DNA of 54,086 nucleotides, taken from positions 1-54,086 of the forward strand of contig CANHIJ010000009.1 of NCBI GenBank assembly GCA_947460575.1. The letters are read 5' to 3'. This DNA comes from Verrucomicrobiales bacterium. GTDB lineage: Bacteria; Verrucomicrobiota; Verrucomicrobiia; Verrucomicrobiales; V1-33. The notes below the pieces were generated by a model. The model saw only the letters and a list, made by a program, of their open reading frames with translations, was not told where the DNA came from and made no database searches. Made by a program: the position numbers and the translations under genes. Position 1 is the first letter of the stretch. Each line of letters starts with the position of its first letter. Positions 10,067 through 18,022 of this stretch are shown piece by piece.

Positions 10067-11373
10067 GGGCGTCGGGGGAGTTTGCGGGCGGCTCCGGGCT
10101 TGCGCCTGGGGAAGGGCAGGGGGTCGGCGCCTAGGGGAAGGGGAGCGCTGGGAGCGCGGGTGGCGGCGCGCTGGGCCTGTTCGGCGGCGCGAGAGACGAA
10201 GTATTCGAGGGGGGGATCGGGGTTGAGGAGGCCGTGGCGGGCGTCGGCGAAGCGGCGCAGGGCGTCTTCCGGGTGGCCGGCGCGGAGGAGGGCGATGGCG
10301 TCGCGGAAGGCTTGGCGGCGGGCGAGGGCTTCGGGGGAGAGGGAGCCGGTGGTGCCGAGGAGCTGGAAGACTTCGAGGGGGCCGCCGCTGGGGGGTTGGA
10401 CGAATTCGAGGGGTCGGTCCTCGCTATTGGAGGCGGCGAAGTGGGTGGCGCTGTCGAGGAGGATGGGGACTTCGAAGGGGGCGGTTTGGGAGGCGAGCCA
10501 GCGGCTGAGTTCGAGGGCGTCGCCGAAGACGGTGTAGGTGGAGCCGACCATTCCGGCGGTGAGCTGGCCGGTGGCGAGGCCGATGCCGGGGGCGACCTGG
10601 GCGCCTTCGAGGGGGGCGGTTTGGGCGAATTCCTGAAGGGCCTGCTGGAGGGCGAGGGCGGCGGAAGCGGCGTTGGCGGCGGCGTCGGGGTTGGGGAGGG
10701 GAAGGCCAAAGAAGGCGCGCACCGCGGAGGCTTCGGAGGGGTCGAGGCAGGCGCCGTGGGCGAGGAGCACGCGGGAAGCGGTGGCGCGGAAGGCAGCGCG
10801 AAATTTGAGGACATCGCGGGCGGGCCACTGCTCGCAGAGGCGGTTTTCGTGGCGGAGTTGGCAGGTGAGGACGGTGGCGAGGCGCTGGTCGGGTCGGAGG
10901 AAGTCGGCGTTTTCTGCGGAGGCGAGGCGGGCGAGGAGGGCGGGCGACACCTGTCCGCGGAGGGAGTTGGAAGGACCTGAAGGAGCGGGGCTGAGGAGGG
11001 CGGTGAGGCTGCCCGCTCCGAGGAGGGCGAGGAGGGCGGGCAAGGGGTCCCAGGCGACTCCGTGGAGGGCGAGGACGAGGCTTTGGGAGAGGGAGAGGAG
11101 GGCGGCGGCGGCGAGGAGGGCGAAGACGCGGCGGCGGGGGCGGACGGCGGAGCCGACCCAGGCGGCGGCGAGGCCGATCAGGAGGGCGGCGGCGCAGGCG
11201 GCGGGGACGGGGACGGGGCGGAGTGGGAGGCTGGGGAGGTGTTGCCAGAGCCAGGGGCCAAGGGGGAGGGCGTGCCCGAGCCAAGTGAGGCTGGCGGCGG
11301 CGGCGGCGGCGAGGGCTCCGCCGACCAGGGCCGGGAGCGGGCCCGCGGAAGGGACAGCGGCGGAGGGGGACAT
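10063..11373 (-). CDS. Membrane protein with degenerate class III adenylate/guanylate cyclase-like domain
   Basis: This 436-residue protein opens with several hydrophobic segments in the first 130 residues and then has a cyclase-like domain. PGIGLATGQLTAGMVGS and YTVFGDALELSRWLAS match the family's IGI..G...G..GS and GD.VN.A.RL motifs. However, the first metal-binding motif (usually FxDIxGFT) reads VLTCQLRHENRL here and the second metal Asp region reads ACLDPSEASAVRAFFG, so the catalytic aspartates are not evident. An inactive cyclase, or a sensor domain derived from one, is likely. The tail (about 395-436) is Pro/Arg-rich. It is cotranscribed with recR, with a predicted promoter at 11416-11444. 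The link to recombination is unexplained. Confidence 0.65.
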   Translation of the reverse strand: MSPSAAVPSAGPLPALVGGALAAAAAASLTWLGHALPLGPWLWQHLPSLPLRPVPVPAACAAALLIGLAAAWVGSAVRPRRRVFALLAAAALLSLSQSLVLALHGVAWDPLPALLALLGAGSLTALLSPAPSGPSNSLRGQVSPALLARLASAENADFLRPDQRLATVLTCQLRHENRLCEQWPARDVLKFRAAFRATASRVLLAHGACLDPSEASAVRAFFGLPLPNPDAAANAASAALALQQALQEFAQTAPLEGAQVAPGIGLATGQLTAGMVGSTYTVFGDALELSRWLASQTAPFEVPILLDSATHFAASNSEDRPLEFVQPPSGGPLEVFQLLGTTGSLSPEALARRQAFRDAIALLRAGHPEDALRRFADARHGLLNPDPPLEYFVSRAAEQAQRAATRAPSAPLPLGADPLPFPRRKPGAARKLPRRP

Positions 11374-11415
11374 GGCGCAGCTAGGGAGAAGGGGAGGTGG
11401 ACACTGAGGAAACTC

Positions 11416-11444
11416 CTTATAAGGCCCCCAGGGGGATCAGGCAA
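11416..11444 (-). promoter_or_regulatory. Predicted sigma70-like promoter for the cyclase-like gene and recR
   Basis: On the minus strand TTGCCT (11444-11439) is followed after exactly 17 bases by TATAAG (11421-11416). The spacer contains the perfect palindrome CCCCCTGGGGG, a possible operator. The start codon at 11373 would have a leader of roughly 35 bases with no clear Shine-Dalgarno. Prediction from consensus only. Confidence 0.4.
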
Positions 11445-11506
11445 CTGTCTGGGGAGGGATTCTTGGAGGCTGGGACTGACAAGGACCTGTAGGGGAGCTG
11501 GGGGGG

Positions 11507-12367
11507 CTAGGGGAGTGCTAGGTGGGGGCGGAGTTTTACTAGGGTTTTGGGGCCGAGGCCGGGGATGCGGGCGAGGTCGTCGAGGGATTGGAAGGGGCGG
11601 GCTTGGATGATGCGGTTGGCGGTGACTTCGCCGAGGCCGGGGATGCGGAGGAGGGCGGCGAGGGGGGCGCGGTTGAGGTCGAGGGGCAGGGAAGGGGGTG
11701 CTTTGGCGAGGGTGGAGGTGAGATCGGAGTCGTCGTCGCGCTGGAGTTTGCGTTCGGCGGGGAGGGATTCCCAATTTGTTTTAGCCCAGATGCCGAGGCC
11801 GAGTTTGGCGGCGCGGAGTTCGAGGTCGCGGAGGGAGTCGCGGTAGGCGTTCTGGGAAGAGCCGTCGGGGGTTTGGCGGGAGACGCCGAAGGATCTGGCG
11901 AGGCCTTGGCGGACGAGGAGTTCGGCGAGGTCTTGACCGCCTTGGGTGGTGACGAAGGCGTAGATGCGCTGGAATTTGCTGTTGCCGCGGGCGTCGGCGA
12001 AGGCGGTGTGGAGGGAGAAGGGTTGGCGGAGGGCGCGAGCGGTTTCGGCGGCGGCGAGGCGGCCGAAGGATTGGGCGAGTTCGGTGGAGGCGGCGGGGGA
12101 GCCGCTGGCGATGCCGAAGTAGCGGCGCTGTTCGCGGAGGCGTCGGGCGTCGGTTTCGTCGTTGGCGTGGCTTTCGAGGCAGTCGGCGCCGTAGAGGCGG
12201 ACGGTGTATTGGGTGCCGTCGGGGGTTTGGACGCGGAAGCTGTCGCCGTCGGCCCAGTCGGTGGGGAGGAAGCGGCACTGGGGGAGGAGTTGGAGGGGGC
12301 GTTCGGCGGCGGGGGCGGGGAGGAGGGCGAGGAGGAGGAGGGCGAGGGCGGCGCGGAGGGGAGGCAT
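11507..12367 (-). CDS. Secreted thermonuclease-like protein with C-terminal helix-hairpin-helix
   Basis: The 286-residue protein has a signal peptide (MPPLRAALALLLLALLPAPAAE), a staphylococcal-nuclease-like domain (about 30-180) and a ComEA-type helix-hairpin-helix module at the end (LNRAPLAALLRIPGLGEVTANRII, then LARIPGLGPKTLVKL). The three catalytic positions of SNase appear kept: Arg in VRLYGAD, Glu in CLES and Arg in FQRIYAFV. It should cut nucleic acid outside the cytoplasm, with the HhH binding DNA nonspecifically; a role in DNA uptake or scavenging is inference. I chose the ATG at 12367, far inside a long frame, because the signal peptide starts there. The upstream glycosylase gene ends 11 bp before it. 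Confidence 0.8.
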   Translation of the reverse strand: MPPLRAALALLLLALLPAPAAERPLQLLPQCRFLPTDWADGDSFRVQTPDGTQYTVRLYGADCLESHANDETDARRLREQRRYFGIASGSPAASTELAQSFGRLAAAETARALRQPFSLHTAFADARGNSKFQRIYAFVTTQGGQDLAELLVRQGLARSFGVSRQTPDGSSQNAYRDSLRDLELRAAKLGLGIWAKTNWESLPAERKLQRDDDSDLTSTLAKAPPSLPLDLNRAPLAALLRIPGLGEVTANRIIQARPFQSLDDLARIPGLGPKTLVKLRPHLALP

Positions 12368-12378
12368 GGGTGGGGATT

Positions 12379-13233
12379 TTAGGCGAGGGCGTTGGAGAGG
12401 CGGGCGTAGTGGAAGAGGAATTGCTGGGCGTAGCCGCCGGCGGGGCCGAAGTGGGAGCGGGCGAAATCGCGGAGGGTGCGGGCGGTGGTTTCGGGCTGGT
12501 GGGGGAAGTAGAGTTGGCGCAGGACGCGTTCGACCCAGACGTCGACGGGGAAAGCGGCAAGGCGTTGCCAGCCGAAGAGGAGGGCACAGTTGGCGATTTT
12601 TTCGCCGACGCCGTGAAGTTGGCAGAGGGCGGCGCGGGCTTGGGGGTCGGGGAGGGAGGCGATGGCGTCGAGGTTGAAGTGGCCGTGGGCGATGGCGGAG
12701 GCGGTGCGATGGAGGAAGGGGGCGCGGTATCCGAGGCCGCAGGAGCGGAGGGCGGCTTCGCCGGCGGCGGCGAGGGCTTGGGGGCTTGGGTAGGCGGCTT
12801 GGAGGGGGAGGCCGGGGGCAGGGCGGGGTTGGCCGAAGCGGTGGCGGAGGGTAAGGGAGATTTTGCGGATGTGGGGGACCTGTTTGAGGGAGGAGGTGAT
12901 GAAGGTGGCGAGGCATTCCCAGGGGGGCTGGCGGATGAGGCGGAGGCCTGGGCACCAGTCCATGGCGCGGCGGAGGGGGAGGTCGTCGGGCGGGAAGGTG
13001 GCGGCGAGGGCGGGGAGGTCGTGGTCGAGGCCGAGGTAGTGGCTGACGAGGGCGGCGCGGCCGGGGGTGACGAGGAGGAGCTGGGGGCTGGGTTGGGCGA
13101 TCCAGACGGGGACGTCGCCGATGAGGCCGGCCCAGCCGTCCTGGTGGGGATGCCAGTGAAAGACTTGGCCGCTTTGGAGGGTGGCCCCGAGGTCGAAGGG
13201 GTAGTCGGGGAGGGGGAGGGGGGAGGACTTCAC
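12379..13233 (-). CDS. OGG1-type 8-oxoguanine DNA glycosylase/lyase
   Basis: This base-excision repair enzyme removes oxidised guanine and nicks the strand. The 284-residue protein has the N-terminal OGG domain (YPFDLGATLQSGQVFHWH), the FITSSLKQVPHIRKI helix equivalent to the FICSSNNN helix of OGG1, and the HhH-GPD core. LHGVGEKIANCALLF carries the catalytic Lys, and FPVDVWVERVL carries the conserved Asp after the hairpin. It lacks the C-terminal iron-sulfur cysteines of MutY and Nth. The eukaryotic-type OGG1 form is patchy among bacteria. It lies between corA (17 bp) and the secreted nuclease (11 bp) on one strand. Confidence 0.85.
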   Translation of the reverse strand: MKSSPLPLPDYPFDLGATLQSGQVFHWHPHQDGWAGLIGDVPVWIAQPSPQLLLVTPGRAALVSHYLGLDHDLPALAATFPPDDLPLRRAMDWCPGLRLIRQPPWECLATFITSSLKQVPHIRKISLTLRHRFGQPRPAPGLPLQAAYPSPQALAAAGEAALRSCGLGYRAPFLHRTASAIAHGHFNLDAIASLPDPQARAALCQLHGVGEKIANCALLFGWQRLAAFPVDVWVERVLRQLYFPHQPETTARTLRDFARSHFGPAGGYAQQFLFHYARLSNALA

Positions 13234-13250
13234 GGCTGGGGAGAGCGGGT

Positions 13251-14342
13251 TTAGAGCCAGCGGCGCTGGCGGAAGTAGGAGAGCATGCCGAGGCCCAGGG
13301 CGATGAAGAGGACCCAGACGGCGGGGTAGGCCCAGTGGGCGTGGAGTTCGGGCATGTGGTCGAAATTCATGCCGTAGACGCCGGCGATGAAGGTGAGGGG
13401 GAGGAAGATAGTGCTGATGGCGGCGAGGACCTTCATGACCTCGTTGAGGCGCTGGCTGAGGACGGCCTGGTGGTATTCCCGGATGCTGGTGACGGCTTCG
13501 CGGAGGTGGTCGGCGGTTTCGATGGCGCGCCAGGCGTGGTCGTAGAGGTCACGCAGGAAGGGGGTGAGGGCGGGGGTGGTGAGGCCGCCTTCGTGGTGTT
13601 GGAGGCCGACGGCGACTTCGCGGAGGGGGCGGAGGAGGCGGTAAATGAAATTGGTGTGGGCGCGCAGTTGGTGGATTTCGGGGAGGTCGACGCGGGAGTC
13701 GGGGAGGGTGAGGGCTTCGTCGAGGCGGGCGACTTCTTCTTCGAGGTCGTCGAGGGCGACGAGGTAGTGGTCGAGGAGGGCGTCGAGGAGGGCCCAGGCG
13801 AGGTAGTCGGGGCCTTGGAGGCGGAGGCGGCCTTTGCCTTGGCGGAGGCGGAGGAGGACGGGGTCGAAGATGGGGGAGGGGGCTTCTTGGAAGCTGAGGA
13901 GGACGCGCTTGGTGAGGATGAGGCAGAAGTGTTGGACTTCGAAGCGGTCGTCGGAGGGGGTGGGGCGGCAGGTGAGGATTTTGGCGGTGATGAAGAGGTA
14001 GTCGCCGAAGTCCTCGAGTTTGGGGCCTTGGTTGGAGTTGAGGATATCGTCCTGGACGAGGGGGTGGATGTGGTAGGCATCGAGGACGCTGCGGATGCGA
14101 GCGGCGTCGTGGAGTCCGGTGGTGCGGACCCAGGTGGGGCTATCGGCGCCTTCGAAGGCGAGGCATTGGGGGCCGTCGAGGACGGATTGTTCGCGGACCT
14201 CATGGTGGCCGTAGTCGAGCACGGTGATGGAGACCTCGGGGACGCGGCGTTCGCCGACGAAGGCGCCGGTGCCGGGGACGGCGGCGGGGGGGCGGGAGTC
14301 GCGCCGGTGGCGGTGGCGGCGGGATTTGGGGGAGGAAGCCAT
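13251..14342 (-). CDS. corA: CorA-family magnesium/cobalt transporter
   Basis: CorA forms a homopentameric channel for Mg2+ entry across the inner membrane. The 363-residue protein has the soluble N-terminal domain, a long stalk helix (VTSIREYHQAVLSQRLNEVMKVLAAISTIFLPLTFIAGV) and two C-terminal membrane segments joined by the selectivity motif YGMNF (near residue 323), ending in a basic tail (FRQRRWL). The start at 14342 (MASSPKSRRHRHRR) gives a basic N-terminal tail; a longer open frame upstream is Pro/Arg-rich shadow and was not used. It sits 35 bp after the transglutaminase gene in the minus-strand run. Confidence 0.92.
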   Translation of the reverse strand: MASSPKSRRHRHRRDSRPPAAVPGTGAFVGERRVPEVSITVLDYGHHEVREQSVLDGPQCLAFEGADSPTWVRTTGLHDAARIRSVLDAYHIHPLVQDDILNSNQGPKLEDFGDYLFITAKILTCRPTPSDDRFEVQHFCLILTKRVLLSFQEAPSPIFDPVLLRLRQGKGRLRLQGPDYLAWALLDALLDHYLVALDDLEEEVARLDEALTLPDSRVDLPEIHQLRAHTNFIYRLLRPLREVAVGLQHHEGGLTTPALTPFLRDLYDHAWRAIETADHLREAVTSIREYHQAVLSQRLNEVMKVLAAISTIFLPLTFIAGVYGMNFDHMPELHAHWAYPAVWVLFIALGLGMLSYFRQRRWL

Positions 14343-14377
14343 GAGGCAAAAGGGGCGCGCGGTGGGGCGGGGGGGGA

Positions 14378-16570
14378 TTAGGATTTTGGCTCGGGTGGCT
14401 GGAGGGCGGCGGCGAAGGATTGGAGGTTGAGGAAGAGGGAGGCCTCGCGGGCGGAGTCGCGGGGGGAGTCTTCGTAGCGGGTGGCGCAATAGTAGAGAAT
14501 GAGGGGATGAATGAGGGCGGAGGGGAGGCCGGCGCGGTCGAGGGCGCGGTGGTGTTCGAGGGGGGTGCGGCCCTCGGGTTTGGGGTGACCGGCGGCGGCG
14601 CAGAGGCGGAGGAATTCGAGGAAGTAGGGGGGGGCTTGGTCGAGGGCGGCGCGGGCGGCGGCGGCGGCGGCCGCAGGATCGGGGGGGGGGCGGCGCAGCC
14701 AAAGGCGGGCGGCGAAGAGGAGGGCGAGCCCGAGAAGGGCCAGGGGAGCGAAGGGCAGGTAGGTGGCGAGCCAGGGCTGCTGCTGTTGGGCCCAGTTGAG
14801 GAATGGGGAGAGGAAGGAGAGGGAGGGAAGGGTGCCGATGGACTCAGGAGGGAGGGCGGCGGGAGCGGCGGGGGCAAAGGATTGGGAGTCGGGGAGGGGG
14901 GGGCTTGGGGTGCGGAGAGGCGGGGGTGGAAGCGGGGGCGGGGCGGCGATATGCTCCGCGGGGGTGAAATCACAGAGGGTCCAGCCATAGTCTTGGAGGA
15001 AAATTTCGGTCCAGGCGTGGGCGTGGCGATCGCGCAGGACGATGAGGGAGGTGGCGGGGTCGCGCTCGCGGGAGGCGAAGCCGTAGGCGACGCGGGTGGG
15101 GATGCCGACTTGGCGGAGGAGGAGGGCGGCGGCAGAGGCGTAGAAGTCGCAGTGGCCACGGCGTTCGTCGAAGAGGAAATTTTCCAGGGGCGGGAGGTCA
15201 TGGGGGTTGCGCATGACCGAGCTGTAGGTGCAATTTTTAGCGAAGAAGGCGTGGAGGGCGGTGAGACGGTCGTCGAGGAGGGAGGCTTTTGGGAAGATGG
15301 AGGCGGCGAGGGGTTGGAGGCGGAGGCCGAGTTCGCCGGTGGCGGGGCGGGAGTGGATGGGGTCGTCTGGGGAGGCGGAGGCGAGGAAGGAGGGGTTGGG
15401 GAGGGATTGGTAGAGGGAGGGAGCGGAGCTGGCGCGGTAGCGGATTTGGCCGGTGGCGGTGGACTGGAAGGTGTCGCCGGGGAGGGAGTAGATGCGGGGG
15501 AGTTGGATGGAGGCGAGGCCTGGGAGGGTGGGGAGGGCGGCTCGGTCGGCGGAGAAGGCGAAGACTTCGTGGGAGAAGAGGGGGAGGGAGGGGTGCGGGG
15601 GAGGGAGGGTGACTTGGCCATCGCTGGCGCCGTCGCTGGCGTCATCGATCCAGTGGCCACCGGAGGAGTGGGGGGACCACTGGTTGTTGTCGAATTGGTT
15701 GAGAGTGTGGCTGCGGAGGTAGATCGGGCCTTGGGCGAGAAGGGCGTCGGCGTCGGCCGGTTCGAGTTTGAGGAGGAAGCGGGGGGCGTCGGTGGGCTGA
15801 AGGTTGGAGCGGGCGGGGAGCGGGTGCTGGCCGCTGCGGGCGGATTCGTCGATGCCGAGGCGGGTGGCCTCATCTGGGGAGGAGGGGGAGGGACTGCGGG
15901 GGGCGCGCGGTTGGGGGGGGGCGTCGTTGAGGGCGGCGGATTCGAGTTTCCAATGCGGGGAGACGCGGCAGAGGAACTGCGCTGCGGGGGGCAGCAGGGC
16001 CTGGTAGAGAAGTCCGAAGAGGACCAGGCCGAGGATGGGACCTAGCCAGGGGCGGCGCGAGGGGGAAGCGGCGGCGGGGCGCAGGCGGGGGATGCGGGAA
16101 GCTTCCCAGGCGGCCAAGGCGGTGAGCAGGACCAGCAGGGCCAAACTGGCGGTGGCGGCTGGGGAGAAGGCAGGGGCCAATCCGCGGGCCAAGAGGAGGA
16201 CCAGGCCCATGGAGCTGTAAAAGGCGATCGTGAAGACGAGGGCGCGGCTGCGCGGCGGGCTGGGATCGGCGGCGTCGGGGCGCTGTTCGACCAAGGCCTG
16301 AGTGGCGGCCAGGAAGTGGGGGACGGCGATGAAGCAGAGCAGCAGGGGAGCCAGGGCCTGTTGATACTGTAGGGGGCCAGCAACGGCGAGGGCGCCGGCC
16401 GTCAGCAGGCGCACCGCTTCCATAGCCGCGCGGGAGCCCTGCGGCATCTGGCTGTAGACGAGGAGGCCGATGCCAACGGCCATAAGCAGGAAGACCTGAC
16501 CTGTTAGAGCCCAGGCCAGCGAGCCCTCCAGAAACAAGAGGAAGCCGTAGAGGAGGAAAGCGGCGTTCAT
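14378..16570 (-). CDS. TgpA-like membrane transglutaminase-domain protein
   Basis: This 730-residue membrane protein follows the TgpA plan. About six hydrophobic segments fill the first 200 residues. A periplasmic DUF3488-like stretch leads to a transglutaminase core with Cys in RRGHCDFYASAA (about 473), His in RHAHAWTEIF (about 517) and an Asp in LCDFTPAEH. A Pro-rich linker, another membrane segment (LATYLPFAPLALLGLALLFA) and a C-terminal DUF4129-like tail (YFLEFLRLCAAAGH) follow. The intact triad suggests activity, but the substrate is unknown. Its ATG overlaps the DUF58 stop by 4 bp (16567-16570), showing a tight pair. The MoxR ATPase that often accompanies this pair is absent here. Confidence 0.85.
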   Translation of the reverse strand: MNAAFLLYGFLLFLEGSLAWALTGQVFLLMAVGIGLLVYSQMPQGSRAAMEAVRLLTAGALAVAGPLQYQQALAPLLLCFIAVPHFLAATQALVEQRPDAADPSPPRSRALVFTIAFYSSMGLVLLLARGLAPAFSPAATASLALLVLLTALAAWEASRIPRLRPAAASPSRRPWLGPILGLVLFGLLYQALLPPAAQFLCRVSPHWKLESAALNDAPPQPRAPRSPSPSSPDEATRLGIDESARSGQHPLPARSNLQPTDAPRFLLKLEPADADALLAQGPIYLRSHTLNQFDNNQWSPHSSGGHWIDDASDGASDGQVTLPPPHPSLPLFSHEVFAFSADRAALPTLPGLASIQLPRIYSLPGDTFQSTATGQIRYRASSAPSLYQSLPNPSFLASASPDDPIHSRPATGELGLRLQPLAASIFPKASLLDDRLTALHAFFAKNCTYSSVMRNPHDLPPLENFLFDERRGHCDFYASAAALLLRQVGIPTRVAYGFASRERDPATSLIVLRDRHAHAWTEIFLQDYGWTLCDFTPAEHIAAPPPLPPPPLRTPSPPLPDSQSFAPAAPAALPPESIGTLPSLSFLSPFLNWAQQQQPWLATYLPFAPLALLGLALLFAARLWLRRPPPDPAAAAAAARAALDQAPPYFLEFLRLCAAAGHPKPEGRTPLEHHRALDRAGLPSALIHPLILYYCATRYEDSPRDSAREASLFLNLQSFAAALQPPEPKS

Positions 16571-17781
16571 GGGGCGGTGGAGGCGAAGCGGAGGCTGGGG
16601 CGCTTGACGCGCAGTTCGTGGAGGCTGAGGCAGGTCACGGCGAAGGGCAATTCGGGGAGGCGCGATTCCCATTGGCTGAGGGGGGCTTCGCTGAGGAGAA
16701 AGACGCGGGTGCCGGTCTCGGTGGTGGCCAGGGCGCGCAGCAGGGGGGCGGCGTCGCTGCTAGGCTGGCAGCGGGCCGCGGCGAGGAGGTTGAGGGCGGG
16801 CTCGAGGGACGAGCCGAGCGGGACTTGGAGGGTGCGCCATTGGCCAAAGGAGGCGGTCAAATCCAGGGGGATGCCGCGGTCGCGGCAGTGGAGCAGCAGG
16901 CCGCAGAGCAGTTCCAAAGCGCTCTCAAAGGCGTCGGGGCTATCCTGAGGCGCGCCCTCGAGGCGGAGGCTGTGGAAGAAGATGCTGTATTTTTCGGGAA
17001 GGCGGCGGTCGAATTGGCGCACCATGAGGCGCCCGGCGCGGGCGGTGGCGGGCCAGTGGATGAGCTTGAGGCGATCGCCCGGCTGGAAGGCGCGGATGCC
17101 GTGAAAATCGCCCGCCCAGTCGCGGCGGGAGCTTTCTTCCTCCTCGGCGTCGAGCAGGGCGGCGTCCTGGGCGTCCTCGAGGGCGCGCGGCGTCACCGGT
17201 CGGGGGAAGATAGTCATGGAGAGGCTGTCGCGGAGGATTCGCTCGGCGCGCCAGAGTCCGAGGGGGAAGGAGGAAGTGAGGACGGCGTGGGCGCGGTGGC
17301 GGGAGCCGCGGCGGAGGATGCGGGATTCAAAGGAGCGGGAGGCGCAGCCGCCCGCGGGGACGTGGGTGGTGTCGAAGCCGCGCTCGGAGGGTCCGGCGAT
17401 GCTGTCCTCGATTTCGACGGCAAAGCTGGGCCGGGGTCCGTCCTGAAAGAGTTCTAGGGAGAAGGGGAAGAGTTGTCCGGCGAAGGCCCCGGGGGGGTGG
17501 AGGCGGACGACGCGGAGGCCGCTGAGGTTGCGGGCGGCGAGGGGCCAGGTCAGGGCGAGGAGGACTGGGCCGAGGAGGCCGACCTGGACGGCGGCGGGTT
17601 CGGGCAAGAGGGCTCCCACGAAGACGGCGGCGAGGGAGAGGAGCAGGAGGACGGCACCGCGGCCGGTGAGGCGGGTGCGCGCCGGGCCGAGGGAGTCGCG
17701 GCGGCGGGCGGCGGGATCCGGGGCGTCCGGCGCGGCTCTGGGGAGAGGGAGGGCGGCGGAGCTGCTGGGAGGGATTTTCAT
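16567..17781 (-). CDS. DUF58 domain protein
   Basis: The 404-residue protein has two hydrophobic segments at about 40-85 (RGAVLLLLSLAAVFVGALLP and VQVGLLGPVLLALTWPLAA), then a beta-rich region and the DUF58 core. The core shows the signature FHGIRAFQPGDRLKLIHWPATARAGRLMVRQFD (about 230-262) and a von Willebrand A-like remainder. DUF58 proteins usually pair with MoxR AAA+ ATPases and transglutaminases in envelope or enzyme-maturation functions that are poorly understood. Here it overlaps the transglutaminase start by 4 bp and is the first gene of the minus-strand run reaching to 11507. Confidence 0.86.
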   Translation of the reverse strand: MKIPPSSSAALPLPRAAPDAPDPAARRRDSLGPARTRLTGRGAVLLLLSLAAVFVGALLPEPAAVQVGLLGPVLLALTWPLAARNLSGLRVVRLHPPGAFAGQLFPFSLELFQDGPRPSFAVEIEDSIAGPSERGFDTTHVPAGGCASRSFESRILRRGSRHRAHAVLTSSFPLGLWRAERILRDSLSMTIFPRPVTPRALEDAQDAALLDAEEEESSRRDWAGDFHGIRAFQPGDRLKLIHWPATARAGRLMVRQFDRRLPEKYSIFFHSLRLEGAPQDSPDAFESALELLCGLLLHCRDRGIPLDLTASFGQWRTLQVPLGSSLEPALNLLAAARCQPSSDAAPLLRALATTETGTRVFLLSEAPLSQWESRLPELPFAVTCLSLHELRVKRPSLRFASTAP

Positions 17782-18022
17782 GGGGGCGGCGTTTGGGGGC
17801 CTGGGCTGCGGGGCTCGGGAGGAAAGCGGGGGCGAAGGCCCAAGGGAATGCTTAGCGAGAGGCTGGGGGGAAGGCTAGGCGAAAGGTTCAGCAAACAGCT
17901 TAGGCTAAAGCAGGGGGCGCGGGGTTTCTGGGGAGAAAGCGGCGGCGGGGCTTGCCCTGGAGCGCGGGGGCGTGATAGATCTGGTCTGTCCCTCGATAGG
18001 GGGGCGCAAAACCTCTGTGATT

